The notes under the pieces are model-generated. The model was not told the origin of the DNA. It worked only from the letters and a program-made list of their open reading frames with translations, and did not search any database. Shown piece after piece: positions 41,120 to 49,518 of a stretch of DNA of 64,000 nt. A program made the translations under genes and the position numbers. Each line of letters opens with the position of its first letter. Within the stretch, counting starts at the first letter, position 1. Origin of the DNA: G958295645 sp965242735 (GTDB lineage Bacteria; Gemmatimonadota; Gemmatimonadetes; Longimicrobiales; Gaopeijiaceae); the NCBI GenBank assembly GCA_965242735.1, contig OZ251497.1, positions 868,001-932,000 on the forward strand, in the 5' to 3' direction.

Positions 41120-43908
41120 CAGTTCCTCTCCATGTGCTTTGCGAGGAGCGCGTCCTTCTCGGCCCGGACGGCCGCTCTGCGCTCTCGGTCCATTTCGACG
41201 TCGAAGTACAGCTTGCCGTCCACGTAGGTCTGCACGGCCTTGCCGAACATGCTCAGCGGATGTCCCTCCCAGACGACCACGTCGGCGTCCTTGCCCTCGT
41301 CGAGCGACCCGATCCGGTCGTCGATGCCCAGTTGAATCGCCGAGTTCAGCGTCACGAGCCGCAACGCGGGCTCCTCGTCCATGCCGCCCCACTTCATGGC
41401 CTTGGCGGCTTCTTGGTTGAGGTGCCGGATTTCCTCGTTCGAGTCGGAATTGATCGACACCAGCACGCCGCGCTCGGTCATCAGGGCCGCGTTGTGCGGA
41501 ATCGCGTCGTACGCCTCGACCTTGTACGCCCACCAGTCCGAGAAGGTGGACGCGCCCGCGCCGTGCGCCGCGATCTCGTCGGCGACCTTGTAGCCCTCGA
41601 GCACGTGCTGCAACGTGCGGACTTGGAAGCCGAACTCCTCGGCCAAGCGGAGCAGTTGCAGGATCTCGTCCGCCCTGTAGGAATGGGAATGGATCCATCG
41701 GTCGCCCGTCAGGATCTCCCCGAGCGCCTCGAGCTTGAGATCGCGTCTCGGCGCCACGCCCCGGCGTCCGCCTTCCTCGTAGGCGTCCCATTCCTCCATG
41801 TACTCGCGCGTCTCCAGGAACGCTTGCCGGATCACGTCCTGGACGCCCATGCGCGTGGCCGGGTAGCGGTCCGGGTTGCGGTCGCGCTTGGTGTTCTCGC
41901 CCAGCGCGAACTTGATGCCCTTGGGCGCGTCGATGAGGAGGTCGTCGGCGTCCGCGCCCCAGCGCAGCTTGATCACCGCGTTGCCTCCGCCGACGGGGTT
42001 CGCCGAGCCGTGCAGGATGTTGATCGCCGTCACTCCCCCGGCCAGCGCGCGGTACATGGCGACGTCTTCAGGGCGGATCACGTCCTTGATCGTCACCATC
42101 GACGAGATGTTGACGGTGCCTTCATTGATGCTGGTGGCCGCCATGTGGGAGTGGGCGTCGATGATCCCCGGGGTCACGAACTTGCCCGTCGCGTCCACCA
42201 CGACCGCCCCTCGCGGCGCGTCCAGGCCGGCGCCGACGCGCGCGATCTTGCCGTCGCGCATCAGGACGTCCGCGTTCTCAAGCGTTCCCCGCGACGCCGT
42301 CAGGACGGTGGCGTTGCGGATCAGGGTGACGGGATCGTCCCGGTAGGGGCCCTTGTCCGCGCTCATTTCGACGGGCGGGGCGGACGGATCGGGACCGGCG
42401 GCCGCCCTGCCTCCGCGCCCGCGGCGTCTTGGGCCCGGCCGCGTCTCCTCGCTCTGCGCGCCGGCTTCCGTCTCTGCGCCGGGGCCTTCGTCTGCCGCTT
42501 CGTCCGGGTCGGCGTCTCCGTTTGCCTCGGCCTCCTCCTCGCCCAGCTCGAACAGCTCGCCGTCCACGAAGACGGCCTCCACGCGCACGTCTTCGTCCAG
42601 CAAGCCGCCGCTGGCGACGACCACGTTGGCGATCTTGCCCTCGTCGATCGAGCCCAGGCGGTCGTCCACGCCGAAGATCTCTGCCGGCGAGAGCGTGAGC
42701 GCGCGCACGGCGTCTTCTTCCGACAGGCCCTGGGCCATGGCGCGGCGCACGGCCGGCAGCACGTCGCCGGGGCCGTTCAGGCCGCCCGAGTAGAAGGCGA
42801 ACTGGACGCCTTGGGCCGCCAGCACGCCCGGCGTGGTCGGCGCGCGGTCGTAGAAGCGCAGTTGCTCGAGCGTCGGTTCGGCCTCGGGATCGCCGTCCCT
42901 GGCGGGCTCGGGCCAGTCGAGGTCGACCAGGGCCGGGATGCCGTGCTCCGCCAGCAGGTTGGCCGCGGCGTACGCGCCCTGCGCCCCGTACAGGATCGGC
43001 GTGACGCCCATCTCGCGCGTCGTGCGGATGGCGCGCCCGACGTCGGAGCGGCTGTTGGCGGGGAAGAGCGCCGGCCATCCCTCGGCGAACTGCGTCCGCA
43101 CGGGCTCGAGCGAGATGTCCCACTCGGGCCGGCGCTTGCCTGCCGGATCGTCGTTGTAGTCGGCCCACACGTCGCGGTAGTGCATGGCGTCGTAGTAGAA
43201 CTGCTTGAGATAGGCCAAGACGCCCATGGAGCTGCCCGGATAGCCCGTGTAGGTGCGCGAGCGGTCCTGCAGGTTGATCCGCATCCCGACCGGCGTCGCC
43301 ACCACCATCTCGCGCGGGTGTCCGAACGATCCGAGGTTGAGGACGGCGGCCTGCCCGGCGATCAGCCCCGCGTGGCGAGTGCTGACCACGCTGGTGAAGC
43401 CGGCTTCGCGCCAGCTCTGGAACCGGCCGTCGTTGCCGTCGATGTCGTCGGCGGCCGTGAGCCACGACGACGTTCCGGGCCGGTCCTCCGGTCCCCACGA
43501 GTGTGGACGCGGTTGGCTTCCCCCGGCGCCCGGCGGGCCGCCGCCCCCGAAGGCGCGCCGCAAGGTGGGCTCGGTCCCGTGCCCGAGCGTGGTGAAGGCG
43601 TCGATCATGCCGGGATAGACGGTCTTGCCGGCGCCGTCCAGGACCCAGGCGCCGGCCGGCACGGCGATGTTGGCGCCGACGGCGACGATCAGGCCGTCGT
43701 CGATCACCACGGCGCCGTCGTCGATCACCGCGCCCGAGACGGTGACGACGCGGGCCCCCTCGATGGCGTAGAGCCGCAGGCCGTCGGGACGCGTGGGGCG
43801 CGGTTGGGCCGAGAGCACGGCGGGCGCGACCACCAGCGCCGCGAGGACGCCGGCGAGCGCCCGGCCCGCCCGCAGGCGGCAACGGGACGGTCGGATGGCT
43901 GGCTGCAT
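41119..43908 (-). CDS. Exported double-module amidohydrolase
   Basis: A 929-residue exported protein with two consecutive amidohydrolase modules. Module 1 (about 45-455) reads YPGMIDAFTTLGHG where the metal HxH should be and looks inactive. A Glu/Asp then Arg-rich linker (455-512) follows. Module 2 (about 525-915) has intact H586 and H588 in PGIIDAHSHMAA, RWIHSHSY and INSDSNEE. The module-2 fold matches imidazolonepropionase/dipeptidase-like enzymes; substrate unknown. The signal peptide ends near VLSAQ. GGAGGATCGTTC precedes the ATG, a strong ribosome site. Coupled downstream to a third, HxH-less module. Confidence 0.88.
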   Translation of the reverse strand: MQPAIRPSRCRLRAGRALAGVLAALVVAPAVLSAQPRPTRPDGLRLYAIEGARVVTVSGAVIDDGAVVIDDGLIVAVGANIAVPAGAWVLDGAGKTVYPGMIDAFTTLGHGTEPTLRRAFGGGGPPGAGGSQPRPHSWGPEDRPGTSSWLTAADDIDGNDGRFQSWREAGFTSVVSTRHAGLIAGQAAVLNLGSFGHPREMVVATPVGMRINLQDRSRTYTGYPGSSMGVLAYLKQFYYDAMHYRDVWADYNDDPAGKRRPEWDISLEPVRTQFAEGWPALFPANSRSDVGRAIRTTREMGVTPILYGAQGAYAAANLLAEHGIPALVDLDWPEPARDGDPEAEPTLEQLRFYDRAPTTPGVLAAQGVQFAFYSGGLNGPGDVLPAVRRAMAQGLSEEDAVRALTLSPAEIFGVDDRLGSIDEGKIANVVVASGGLLDEDVRVEAVFVDGELFELGEEEAEANGDADPDEAADEGPGAETEAGAQSEETRPGPRRRGRGGRAAAGPDPSAPPVEMSADKGPYRDDPVTLIRNATVLTASRGTLENADVLMRDGKIARVGAGLDAPRGAVVVDATGKFVTPGIIDAHSHMAATSINEGTVNISSMVTIKDVIRPEDVAMYRALAGGVTAINILHGSANPVGGGNAVIKLRWGADADDLLIDAPKGIKFALGENTKRDRNPDRYPATRMGVQDVIRQAFLETREYMEEWDAYEEGGRRGVAPRRDLKLEALGEILTGDRWIHSHSYRADEILQLLRLAEEFGFQVRTLQHVLEGYKVADEIAAHGAGASTFSDWWAYKVEAYDAIPHNAALMTERGVLVSINSDSNEEIRHLNQEAAKAMKWGGMDEEPALRLVTLNSAIQLGIDDRIGSLDEGKDADVVVWEGHPLSMFGKAVQTYVDGKLYFDVEMDRERRAAVRAEKDALLAKHMERN

Positions 43909-44317
43909 GAACGATCCTCCTGGATTGGGACTCGCGAGCCGCCGCCTGCCGAACTCCGGCGGGCCGCGGTCGCACGGACCGGAAAGAGTACGACGGTGGA
44001 GGCCTTTCCGCCAGGGCGAAGGCGGGCGTCAATGCCGGATCCGGCTTGTTGGCTTGGGCCACCCCGGTTTGGGCCCGGCCTGCTCAACCGGTGACGTGGG
44101 CGCAGGCCAGCGAGAGCCTCTTGATGGCGTCTGGTGAGGTCGCTAGCTTTCCTGGCGTCCGTGAGATCGTCCGAACCCCAAACCGAAGAGGTGCCCAATG
44201 AAACCCATGATCTCGTCGTTGTTCCCGGCCACCGCGTACCGTCGCGCTGATCCGCAGGGCTAGCGCAGGACGAACGGTTGCCACAAGAGCTGCAGCTGGA
44301 GCCGGAAGGCGTGGCGG
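43909..44317. other. Intergenic region with promoter and interrupted short frame
   Basis: Contains a promoter candidate (44121-44149) and, after GAGGTG, an ATG at 44198 opening a 21-codon frame (MKPMISSLFPATAYRRADPQ, then Gly) that ends in TAG at 44261-44263. The same frame continues without another stop into the small secreted protein at 44318. Base composition falls from here rightward compared with the preceding gene. Confidence 0.55.
44121..44149 (+). promoter_or_regulatory. Candidate promoter for the first small-protein/propeller pair
   Basis: TTGATG (44121-44126), 17-base spacer, TAGCTT (44144-44149). It points at the small secreted protein and propeller genes. Confidence 0.4.
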
Positions 44318-44563
44318 TTGTCGATTGGCGCAACCGTATCGGCGGCTTTGCTGCTCGGTGCTCCGGCCGTTCATGTTCCCGCGCAGGAAAGGTGCGACGC
44401 CACGTGCGTGAATACTGTGCCGACGGGAGAAGACTCATACATATGCGAAGAGGACGTAGAAACGAGAATCATAATCTCGGATGACTCGATCATCATTATT
44501 ACGACAATAACTGTGGAGTGTATACGTGCATCAGAATACACACTGAAGAAACTGCTCAGTTAA
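44318..44563 (+). CDS. Small secreted Cys-containing protein
   Basis: An 81-residue protein starting at TTG with GGAAGG eight bases upstream. Hydrophobic signal IGATVSAALLLGAPAVHVPAQ, then a mature part with C26 and C30 (CDATC), C43 and C68, an acidic stretch and an Ile/Thr-rich run (IIISDDSIIIITTITVEC). The 3' half is markedly AT-rich. No family recognised. It lies 20 bases upstream of the propeller lipoprotein, an arrangement repeated at 57492-55966 with another Cys-rich protein. That layout is reminiscent of NVEALA peptides beside 6-bladed propellers in Bacteroides, by layout only. Confidence 0.55.
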   Translation: MSIGATVSAALLLGAPAVHVPAQERCDATCVNTVPTGEDSYICEEDVETRIIISDDSIIIITTITVECIRASEYTLKKLLS

Positions 44564-44583
44564 CGGAGTGATATAGTATCGCC

Positions 44584-45876
44584 GTGAAGATCGCTCCCAG
44601 GTGGTGCCTGACAATCCATAGGCCTTGCTCGTGGTGTTTTCTTGTATTGTCAGTGCTTCTCGCCGGCTGCGATGAGAAACGCAACGTGGAGTCGGACATG
44701 CCATTGGTCGCCGTCGTCGAACACGTGTTTTCCGTCGGCGGCGCCAATGGCGAGGCGTGGGCGTCGTTCAATAAGATTGGCAGTCTGGCATTTGACGCAT
44801 CGGGAAACTGGGCGATCTTGGATCCCGTCCAGAGGCGGCTCGTGGCAGTGGCTCCCAACGGAAGCTTTCGATGGGAAGTTGCGCGCACGGGCGAAGGTCC
44901 GGGGGAATTTCGGACCCCGTTGATGTTGAATGCGTTGCCCGGCGGACACGTTGCGGTGTACGACTCCGGACACAAATCTCTGCTCGTGTTCAGGGCCGAT
45001 GGCGAATTCATGGAGCAGCATCCGATCCACCATGAGTCGCTGGAGGATTCGAACGATCGAGGAGCCCGGCAGGTCCGCCGGGATGCGAAGGGTTTTTGGA
45101 CTCTTCCCGATGGCCGCCTATTGATGGCCGGCAGATCTGGCGATGCCCATGCCAAGCCAATCGACATCTACTCCTGGGATGACGGACGCAGCAACTTCTA
45201 TTCCGCATGGCGAATGCCAACGACTGTCGGAGAAGGAACGACAAACCTTGGGAACCCTCTGCCCAATACAACGTTGCTTGTCGCGCGCCCGAAACCCGTG
45301 TTTTCTCCTCCTTTGCTCGTGGACGTCTTGTCTGACGGACGCGTGGCAGTAGTGGATTCCATCGGTTACCGCGTCAAGATTATATCAACCACGGGCGCCG
45401 TTTCCGGCGTTCTGGAGCGGGCAATTTCGCCGCTGGACGTGACGGCAAGAATGAAGCGTGAACTTCGGAGCCGGGAAGCACAGCGATCTGCACGACCCGC
45501 CGTCCTTGGTCTTTCGCACCGCTCCCGAGAGGAAGTCGCCGCGATCAGTGCCGCACTTGCGCGCCACGAGCGTGAAGCGGCGAGCCGGATGAGCTTCGCC
45601 GAACAGATTCCGGTCATTCAGGCCCTGGCGGTGGACTCCGAAGATCGCGTCTGGGTTGCTCGCGCGGGCCGCGGCGGGGCCGCCGACGGACCCACCGACG
45701 TGTTTGCTTCAAGCGGCGAGTACATGGGCACGTTGGCCGCCGCCGACATTCGAATTCCGGCGGCCTTCGGCCCCGGGGGACTGATGGCGTACGTGGAGAA
45801 GGACGTGTTCGACGCGCCGGTCCTCCGCATGATGCGGTTGTTGCGACTGGAGCGGGCCGGTGCCCCGGGCGGTTGA
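44584..45876 (+). CDS. 6-bladed beta-propeller lipoprotein
   Basis: A 430-residue lipoprotein: lipobox LLAGC with C29, then NHL/6-bladed propeller repeats (IGSLAFDASGNWAILDPVQRRLVAV in parts, RTGEGPGEFRTPLMLNALPGG, VAVYDSGHKSLLVF, VDVLSDGRVAVVDS, IQALAVDSEDRVWVARAG). EGPGEF after the first blade is a recurrent mark of this propeller group. A charged helical insertion (about 290-335) is unusual. Start GTG at 44584. G+C is lower than in neighbours in its first half, suggesting transfer. Function unknown; outer-membrane or periplasmic. Paired with the small secreted protein upstream. Confidence 0.82.
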   Translation: MKIAPRWCLTIHRPCSWCFLVLSVLLAGCDEKRNVESDMPLVAVVEHVFSVGGANGEAWASFNKIGSLAFDASGNWAILDPVQRRLVAVAPNGSFRWEVARTGEGPGEFRTPLMLNALPGGHVAVYDSGHKSLLVFRADGEFMEQHPIHHESLEDSNDRGARQVRRDAKGFWTLPDGRLLMAGRSGDAHAKPIDIYSWDDGRSNFYSAWRMPTTVGEGTTNLGNPLPNTTLLVARPKPVFSPPLLVDVLSDGRVAVVDSIGYRVKIISTTGAVSGVLERAISPLDVTARMKRELRSREAQRSARPAVLGLSHRSREEVAAISAALARHEREAASRMSFAEQIPVIQALAVDSEDRVWVARAGRGGAADGPTDVFASSGEYMGTLAAADIRIPAAFGPGGLMAYVEKDVFDAPVLRMMRLLRLERAGAPGG

Positions 45877-46465
45877 CGAGATGCCGTGGTTCTGGACCCC
45901 GAGTGCCTCCACGCCACCGAGGCGTGCGCTTGGGCCCGGACGCGTTTGCCCCGGCGCAGGCCGGGCTCCGCACGGTGAGCTCGGCGCGTTTCGCATGGTC
46001 AAAGTTCGCTTTGGCGTGGACGCGGGACTCCGCGTAGGTCCGGCGGCTGGCTCGAGGGGTCGTCGGCACCGCGCCGTTTCGGCGTCGCGCCGCCACCTTT
46101 CGTCCCCGGCCTTCTGCGCGCACGGAAGTACGGCGACTCGGCAACGCATGCTCGTCAAGTGGGGCGAGGCCGGCTCCTGGGCGCGCAGAAGCCGGCGGGG
46201 CGGCTTGGGCTCGGCCTTGCCGGTCCGGCCGCGGTGGGAGCGTAGGGCTCCGCGCGCCTTTAGACCGCGCGCGTCGCCCGCACGGGCGCAACGTCGTCGC
46301 GCCTTTGAGGAAGGCCGACCCCGGCCCGCGACGCGGCGCGCGCTCCGTTGCGCGGCCGCTCCGTGACCGAGCAGGGGGCGGCCCTCCGTCGGCCAGAGTC
46401 GCTCCGGCTTCGCGGTCGGGCGGCCGATCGATGGCTTCGCCGGCATTCCTTATTTTTGGCCTCCG
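45877..46465. other. Intergenic region upstream of tRNA-Val
   Basis: Nearly 590 bases with no frame that shows a recognisable protein, ribosome site or membrane segment. A T-rich stretch (TTATTTTT, 46450-46457) just before the tRNA may be its -10 region. Nothing else recognised. Confidence 0.5.
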
Positions 46466-46540
46466 GGGCGCTTAGCTCAGCCGGTCGAGAGCGCCTGCCT
46501 TACAAGCAGGAGGCCGCTGGTTCGAATCCAGCAGCGCCCA
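46466..46540 (+). tRNA. tRNA-Val(UAC)
   Basis: A 75-base cloverleaf: acceptor GGGCGCT/AGCGCCC with discriminator A at 46540, D-arm TAGCTCAGCCGGTCGAGAGC, anticodon stem CCTGC/GCAGG with loop CTTACAA (anticodon TAC at 46501-46503), and T-arm GCTGGTTCGAATCCAGC. The CCA end is not encoded. Located between the propeller gene and the tandem TonB receptors. Confidence 0.95.
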
Positions 46541-46615
46541 TCTTGGCCGTCGGCGGCGGCCGTCTTCGGCCCCGCCGGATCGCCCCGGCTTGCCGGGACC
46601 GCGCGCGCCCGAATC

Positions 46616-46643
46616 TTGAACGGGGGCTGGTCTTGGCTATATT
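46616..46643 (+). promoter_or_regulatory. Promoter for the tandem TonB-receptor genes
   Basis: TTGAAC (46616-46621), 16-base spacer, TATATT (46638-46643), about 67 bases upstream of the first receptor ATG. Confidence 0.5.
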
Positions 46644-46709
46644 TCCAGGTTGGCCGCGGCGCGTTCGCGGCTCTCCGCAAGTGGCACACTCAACCCTGAA
46701 GAGAAGAGA

Positions 46710-49481
46710 ATGCACGCACGAACGAACTCCAGTACGGCTACGCTCTCGTGGCTGGCGGTCTTGGCCGTCTTGGCCGCTCCGGCGGCTGCGTCCGCTCAAG
46801 GGACTCTCCGCGGTTCCGTCGAGACCGAGACCGGCGCCGCGTTGCCCGGCGCGCAGGTCGTGTTTCCGGACCTGGGCCTCGCGGGCACGGTTGGCCCCGG
46901 GGGCGCCTACCAGATCACCGGCATTCCGGCAGGCACCCATCAAGTCCAAGCCAGGTCGCTGGGGTACCAGACCGCCAGCGCCGAGGTCGCGATCGCTTCC
47001 GGCGAGACCCTCACCCTCGACTTCAGCCTCGAAGCCGCAACCATCGCGTTGGAAGGCATCGTGGCGGTGGGAACGCGCGCCCGGCCCCGGGCCGTCACGG
47101 AGTCGGCGGTGCCCGTGGACGCCATCGCGTCCGCCGACTTCGTGAACCAAGGCGAGACGGACCTCAGCAACCTGCTCCGCAACATCGCCCCGTCGTACAA
47201 CGTCAACATGCAGCCGATCAGCGACGCGGCGACGATTTCGCGCCCGGCCAGCCTGCGCAACCTGGCTCCGGACCACACGCTGGTGCTCGTCAATGGCAAG
47301 CGGCGCCACAGGGGCGCGATCATCACGTGGCTGGGCAACGGCGTGGCCGACGGCGCGCAGGGCGCCGACATCGCGGTCATTCCGGCCATCGCGTTGCGCC
47401 AAGTCGAGATTCTGCGCGACGGCGCGTCGGCCCAGTACGGCTCCGACGCCATTGCCGGCGTCATGAACTTCCAGCTCCGCGACGACCGGGACGGCAAGCT
47501 CCGCTTCGAGGCGAAGACCGGGGCGTATCCCTTCCACGGCGACGGCGAGGCCCATTCCTTCGCGGGCAACGTCGGGCTCCCGATCGGCGAGACCGGGTTT
47601 CTCAACCTCAGCGCCGAGTACGGCAACGTGAACCCGACGGACCGCAGCGTCCAGCGCAACGACGCGCTGCTCCTCATCGGCGCGGGCAACAGCTCGATCC
47701 GCAATCCGGCCCAGATCTGGGGCTCGCCCCACGTCGAGGACGACCTGAAGCTGTGGGCCAACTACGGCATCTTCCTGGGCGACAACACGCAACTCTACGG
47801 CCACGGCAACTACGCCAGCCGGAAGGTGACCGGCGGGTTCTTCTTCCGCAATCCCAACACGCGCGGCGCGGTGTTCAGCGGCGACGGCGGCGAGACCTTG
47901 CTCATCGGCGACATGCTGGACGCCCAGGACGGCGTGCTGGACGGCTCGGCCAACTGCCCGGTGGTCAAGATCACGCGGGGCGTGCCCGACCCCGACGCGC
48001 TCAAGAAGGTCTTCGACGACGACAACTGCTTCTCCTTCCAGGAACGCTTTCCCGGCGGCTTCACGCCCAATTTCGGCGGCGACGCCGTCGACGCGTCGGT
48101 CGTCGGGGGCCTCAAGGGCGCGTTCGGCGACTTGGAATGGGACGCGAGCGTCGGTTGGGGCAGGAACCACGCCGACTTCTTCATCTACAACACGGTCAAC
48201 GCTTCCCTGGGTCCGGCGACGCCAACCAGCTTCGATCCCGGCGACTACATCCAGGAAGACCTCAACCTCAACCTCGATCTGACGTACGCCGCCAGCGACA
48301 TGGTGAACCTTGCCGGAGGCGTGGAGCGGCGGGAAGAGGGCTTCGAGATCGTGCAGGGCGAACAGGCTTCGTGGACGTTCGGTCCGCTGGCGGACCAGGG
48401 CTTCAGCGCCGCGTCCAACGGGTTCCCCGGCTTCAGCCCCATCGCGGCCGGCAGTTGGACGCGATCGAACATCGCGGTGTACGCCGACCTCGAGCTTCGC
48501 GACCCGGACGCCGACCTGTGGACGGTGGGCGCGGCCGTGCGCTTCGAGGACTTCTCCGACTTCGGATCGACCACCAACTTCAAGTTCGCCGCCCGGTACG
48601 GCTTCAGCGAGAACTTCGCGCTGAGAGGCAGCGCCAGCACGGGCTTCCGGGCCCCGACCACCGGCCAGCAGAACGCCTTCAACGTGTCCACGGTGTTCGA
48701 CACGGATCTGGGCGACTTGGTCAACCGAGGCACGATTCCTTCGACCTCGGCGATCGCCGCGACCCGGGGCGGGAAGCAGCTGCAGCCCGAGCAGTCCGTG
48801 AACATTGCAGTGGGCGCCGTCGCCGAGGCCGGCGACCTGGCCTTCACGATCGACTACTTCAACATCAGCCTCACCGACCGGCTGTCGCAGACCCAGACGT
48901 TCAGCCTCTCGGACGCCGACGTCGAGCAGTTGGTCTCCGAAGGCATCACGAGCGCCCGCAACTTGCGCGACTTCCGGTTCTTCACCAACGACTTCGACAC
49001 CAGGACCCAGGGCGTCGACGTCGTGGCGACCTACACGCCGGAGTCGCTCGAAGGCAACACGAGCCTCACCTTCCTGTACAACTTCACCGACACCGACGTC
49101 ACGACGCCCAGTTCGGAAACGCTGGGCGAGACCCGCATCCGGCAGCTGGAGGAGGCGCTCCCGCGGGACCGCTGGAACGTTGCGCTCAACCAGTTCGCGG
49201 GCGACTGGCGCCTTCTCGGCCGCATCAGCTGGTACGGCGGCTGGTTCGACGGCGAGATCGCCAGCCAAGCGTACGACGGCGGGGCCACCATGGACTTGGA
49301 GGCCGAGTATTCGTTGAACGAGGCCACAAGCTTCACGCTCGGCGGCCAGAACGTCCTCAACAAGCTGCCGGCAGGGGTCCCCACTCCGGCGAGCGTCGGC
49401 AACCGGTACAGCGAGTACACGCCGTGGGGCTTCAACGGCGCCTACTTCTACGCGCGAGTGAAGCACGAGTTCGCCTGGTAG
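46710..49481 (+). CDS. TonB-dependent outer-membrane receptor (first of tandem pair)
   Basis: A 923-residue receptor: signal WLAVLAVLAAPAAASAQ, a carboxypeptidase-regulatory-like domain (about 27-110: GSVETETGAALPGAQVVFPD), the plug (about 130-260: LSNLLRNIAPSYNV, VLVNGKRRHRGA, QVEILRDGASAQYGSDAIAG), and a 22-strand barrel ending YFYARVKHEFAW with terminal Trp. An extracellular loop carries NCPVV and NCFSFQERFPGGF, whose cysteines likely form a disulfide. Ligand unknown. ATG at 46710 follows GAAGAGAAGAG. Energised by the ExbB/ExbD/TonB set. Close paralogue of the next gene. Confidence 0.93.
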   Translation: MHARTNSSTATLSWLAVLAVLAAPAAASAQGTLRGSVETETGAALPGAQVVFPDLGLAGTVGPGGAYQITGIPAGTHQVQARSLGYQTASAEVAIASGETLTLDFSLEAATIALEGIVAVGTRARPRAVTESAVPVDAIASADFVNQGETDLSNLLRNIAPSYNVNMQPISDAATISRPASLRNLAPDHTLVLVNGKRRHRGAIITWLGNGVADGAQGADIAVIPAIALRQVEILRDGASAQYGSDAIAGVMNFQLRDDRDGKLRFEAKTGAYPFHGDGEAHSFAGNVGLPIGETGFLNLSAEYGNVNPTDRSVQRNDALLLIGAGNSSIRNPAQIWGSPHVEDDLKLWANYGIFLGDNTQLYGHGNYASRKVTGGFFFRNPNTRGAVFSGDGGETLLIGDMLDAQDGVLDGSANCPVVKITRGVPDPDALKKVFDDDNCFSFQERFPGGFTPNFGGDAVDASVVGGLKGAFGDLEWDASVGWGRNHADFFIYNTVNASLGPATPTSFDPGDYIQEDLNLNLDLTYAASDMVNLAGGVERREEGFEIVQGEQASWTFGPLADQGFSAASNGFPGFSPIAAGSWTRSNIAVYADLELRDPDADLWTVGAAVRFEDFSDFGSTTNFKFAARYGFSENFALRGSASTGFRAPTTGQQNAFNVSTVFDTDLGDLVNRGTIPSTSAIAATRGGKQLQPEQSVNIAVGAVAEAGDLAFTIDYFNISLTDRLSQTQTFSLSDADVEQLVSEGITSARNLRDFRFFTNDFDTRTQGVDVVATYTPESLEGNTSLTFLYNFTDTDVTTPSSETLGETRIRQLEEALPRDRWNVALNQFAGDWRLLGRISWYGGWFDGEIASQAYDGGATMDLEAEYSLNEATSFTLGGQNVLNKLPAGVPTPASVGNRYSEYTPWGFNGAYFYARVKHEFAW

Positions 49482-49518
49482 GGACGGACCGAACGGGGTC
49501 GTGCGGCCAGCGCCCCGA

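Noticed and set aside
44556..45167. Long minus-strand frame opposite the propeller gene
   Set aside because: Antisense of a well-supported lipoprotein gene; its translation is Ser/Arg/Pro-rich with no motif or ribosome site.
45709..46446. Open frames on both strands upstream of tRNA-Val
   Set aside because: Arg/Ala/Pro-rich translations with no ribosome site, domain or membrane segment; typical random frames in high-GC DNA.
46466..46540. Prophage or island integration at tRNA-Val
   Set aside because: No integrase gene and no repeat of the tRNA 3' end was found in the window, so integration at this site is not supported.
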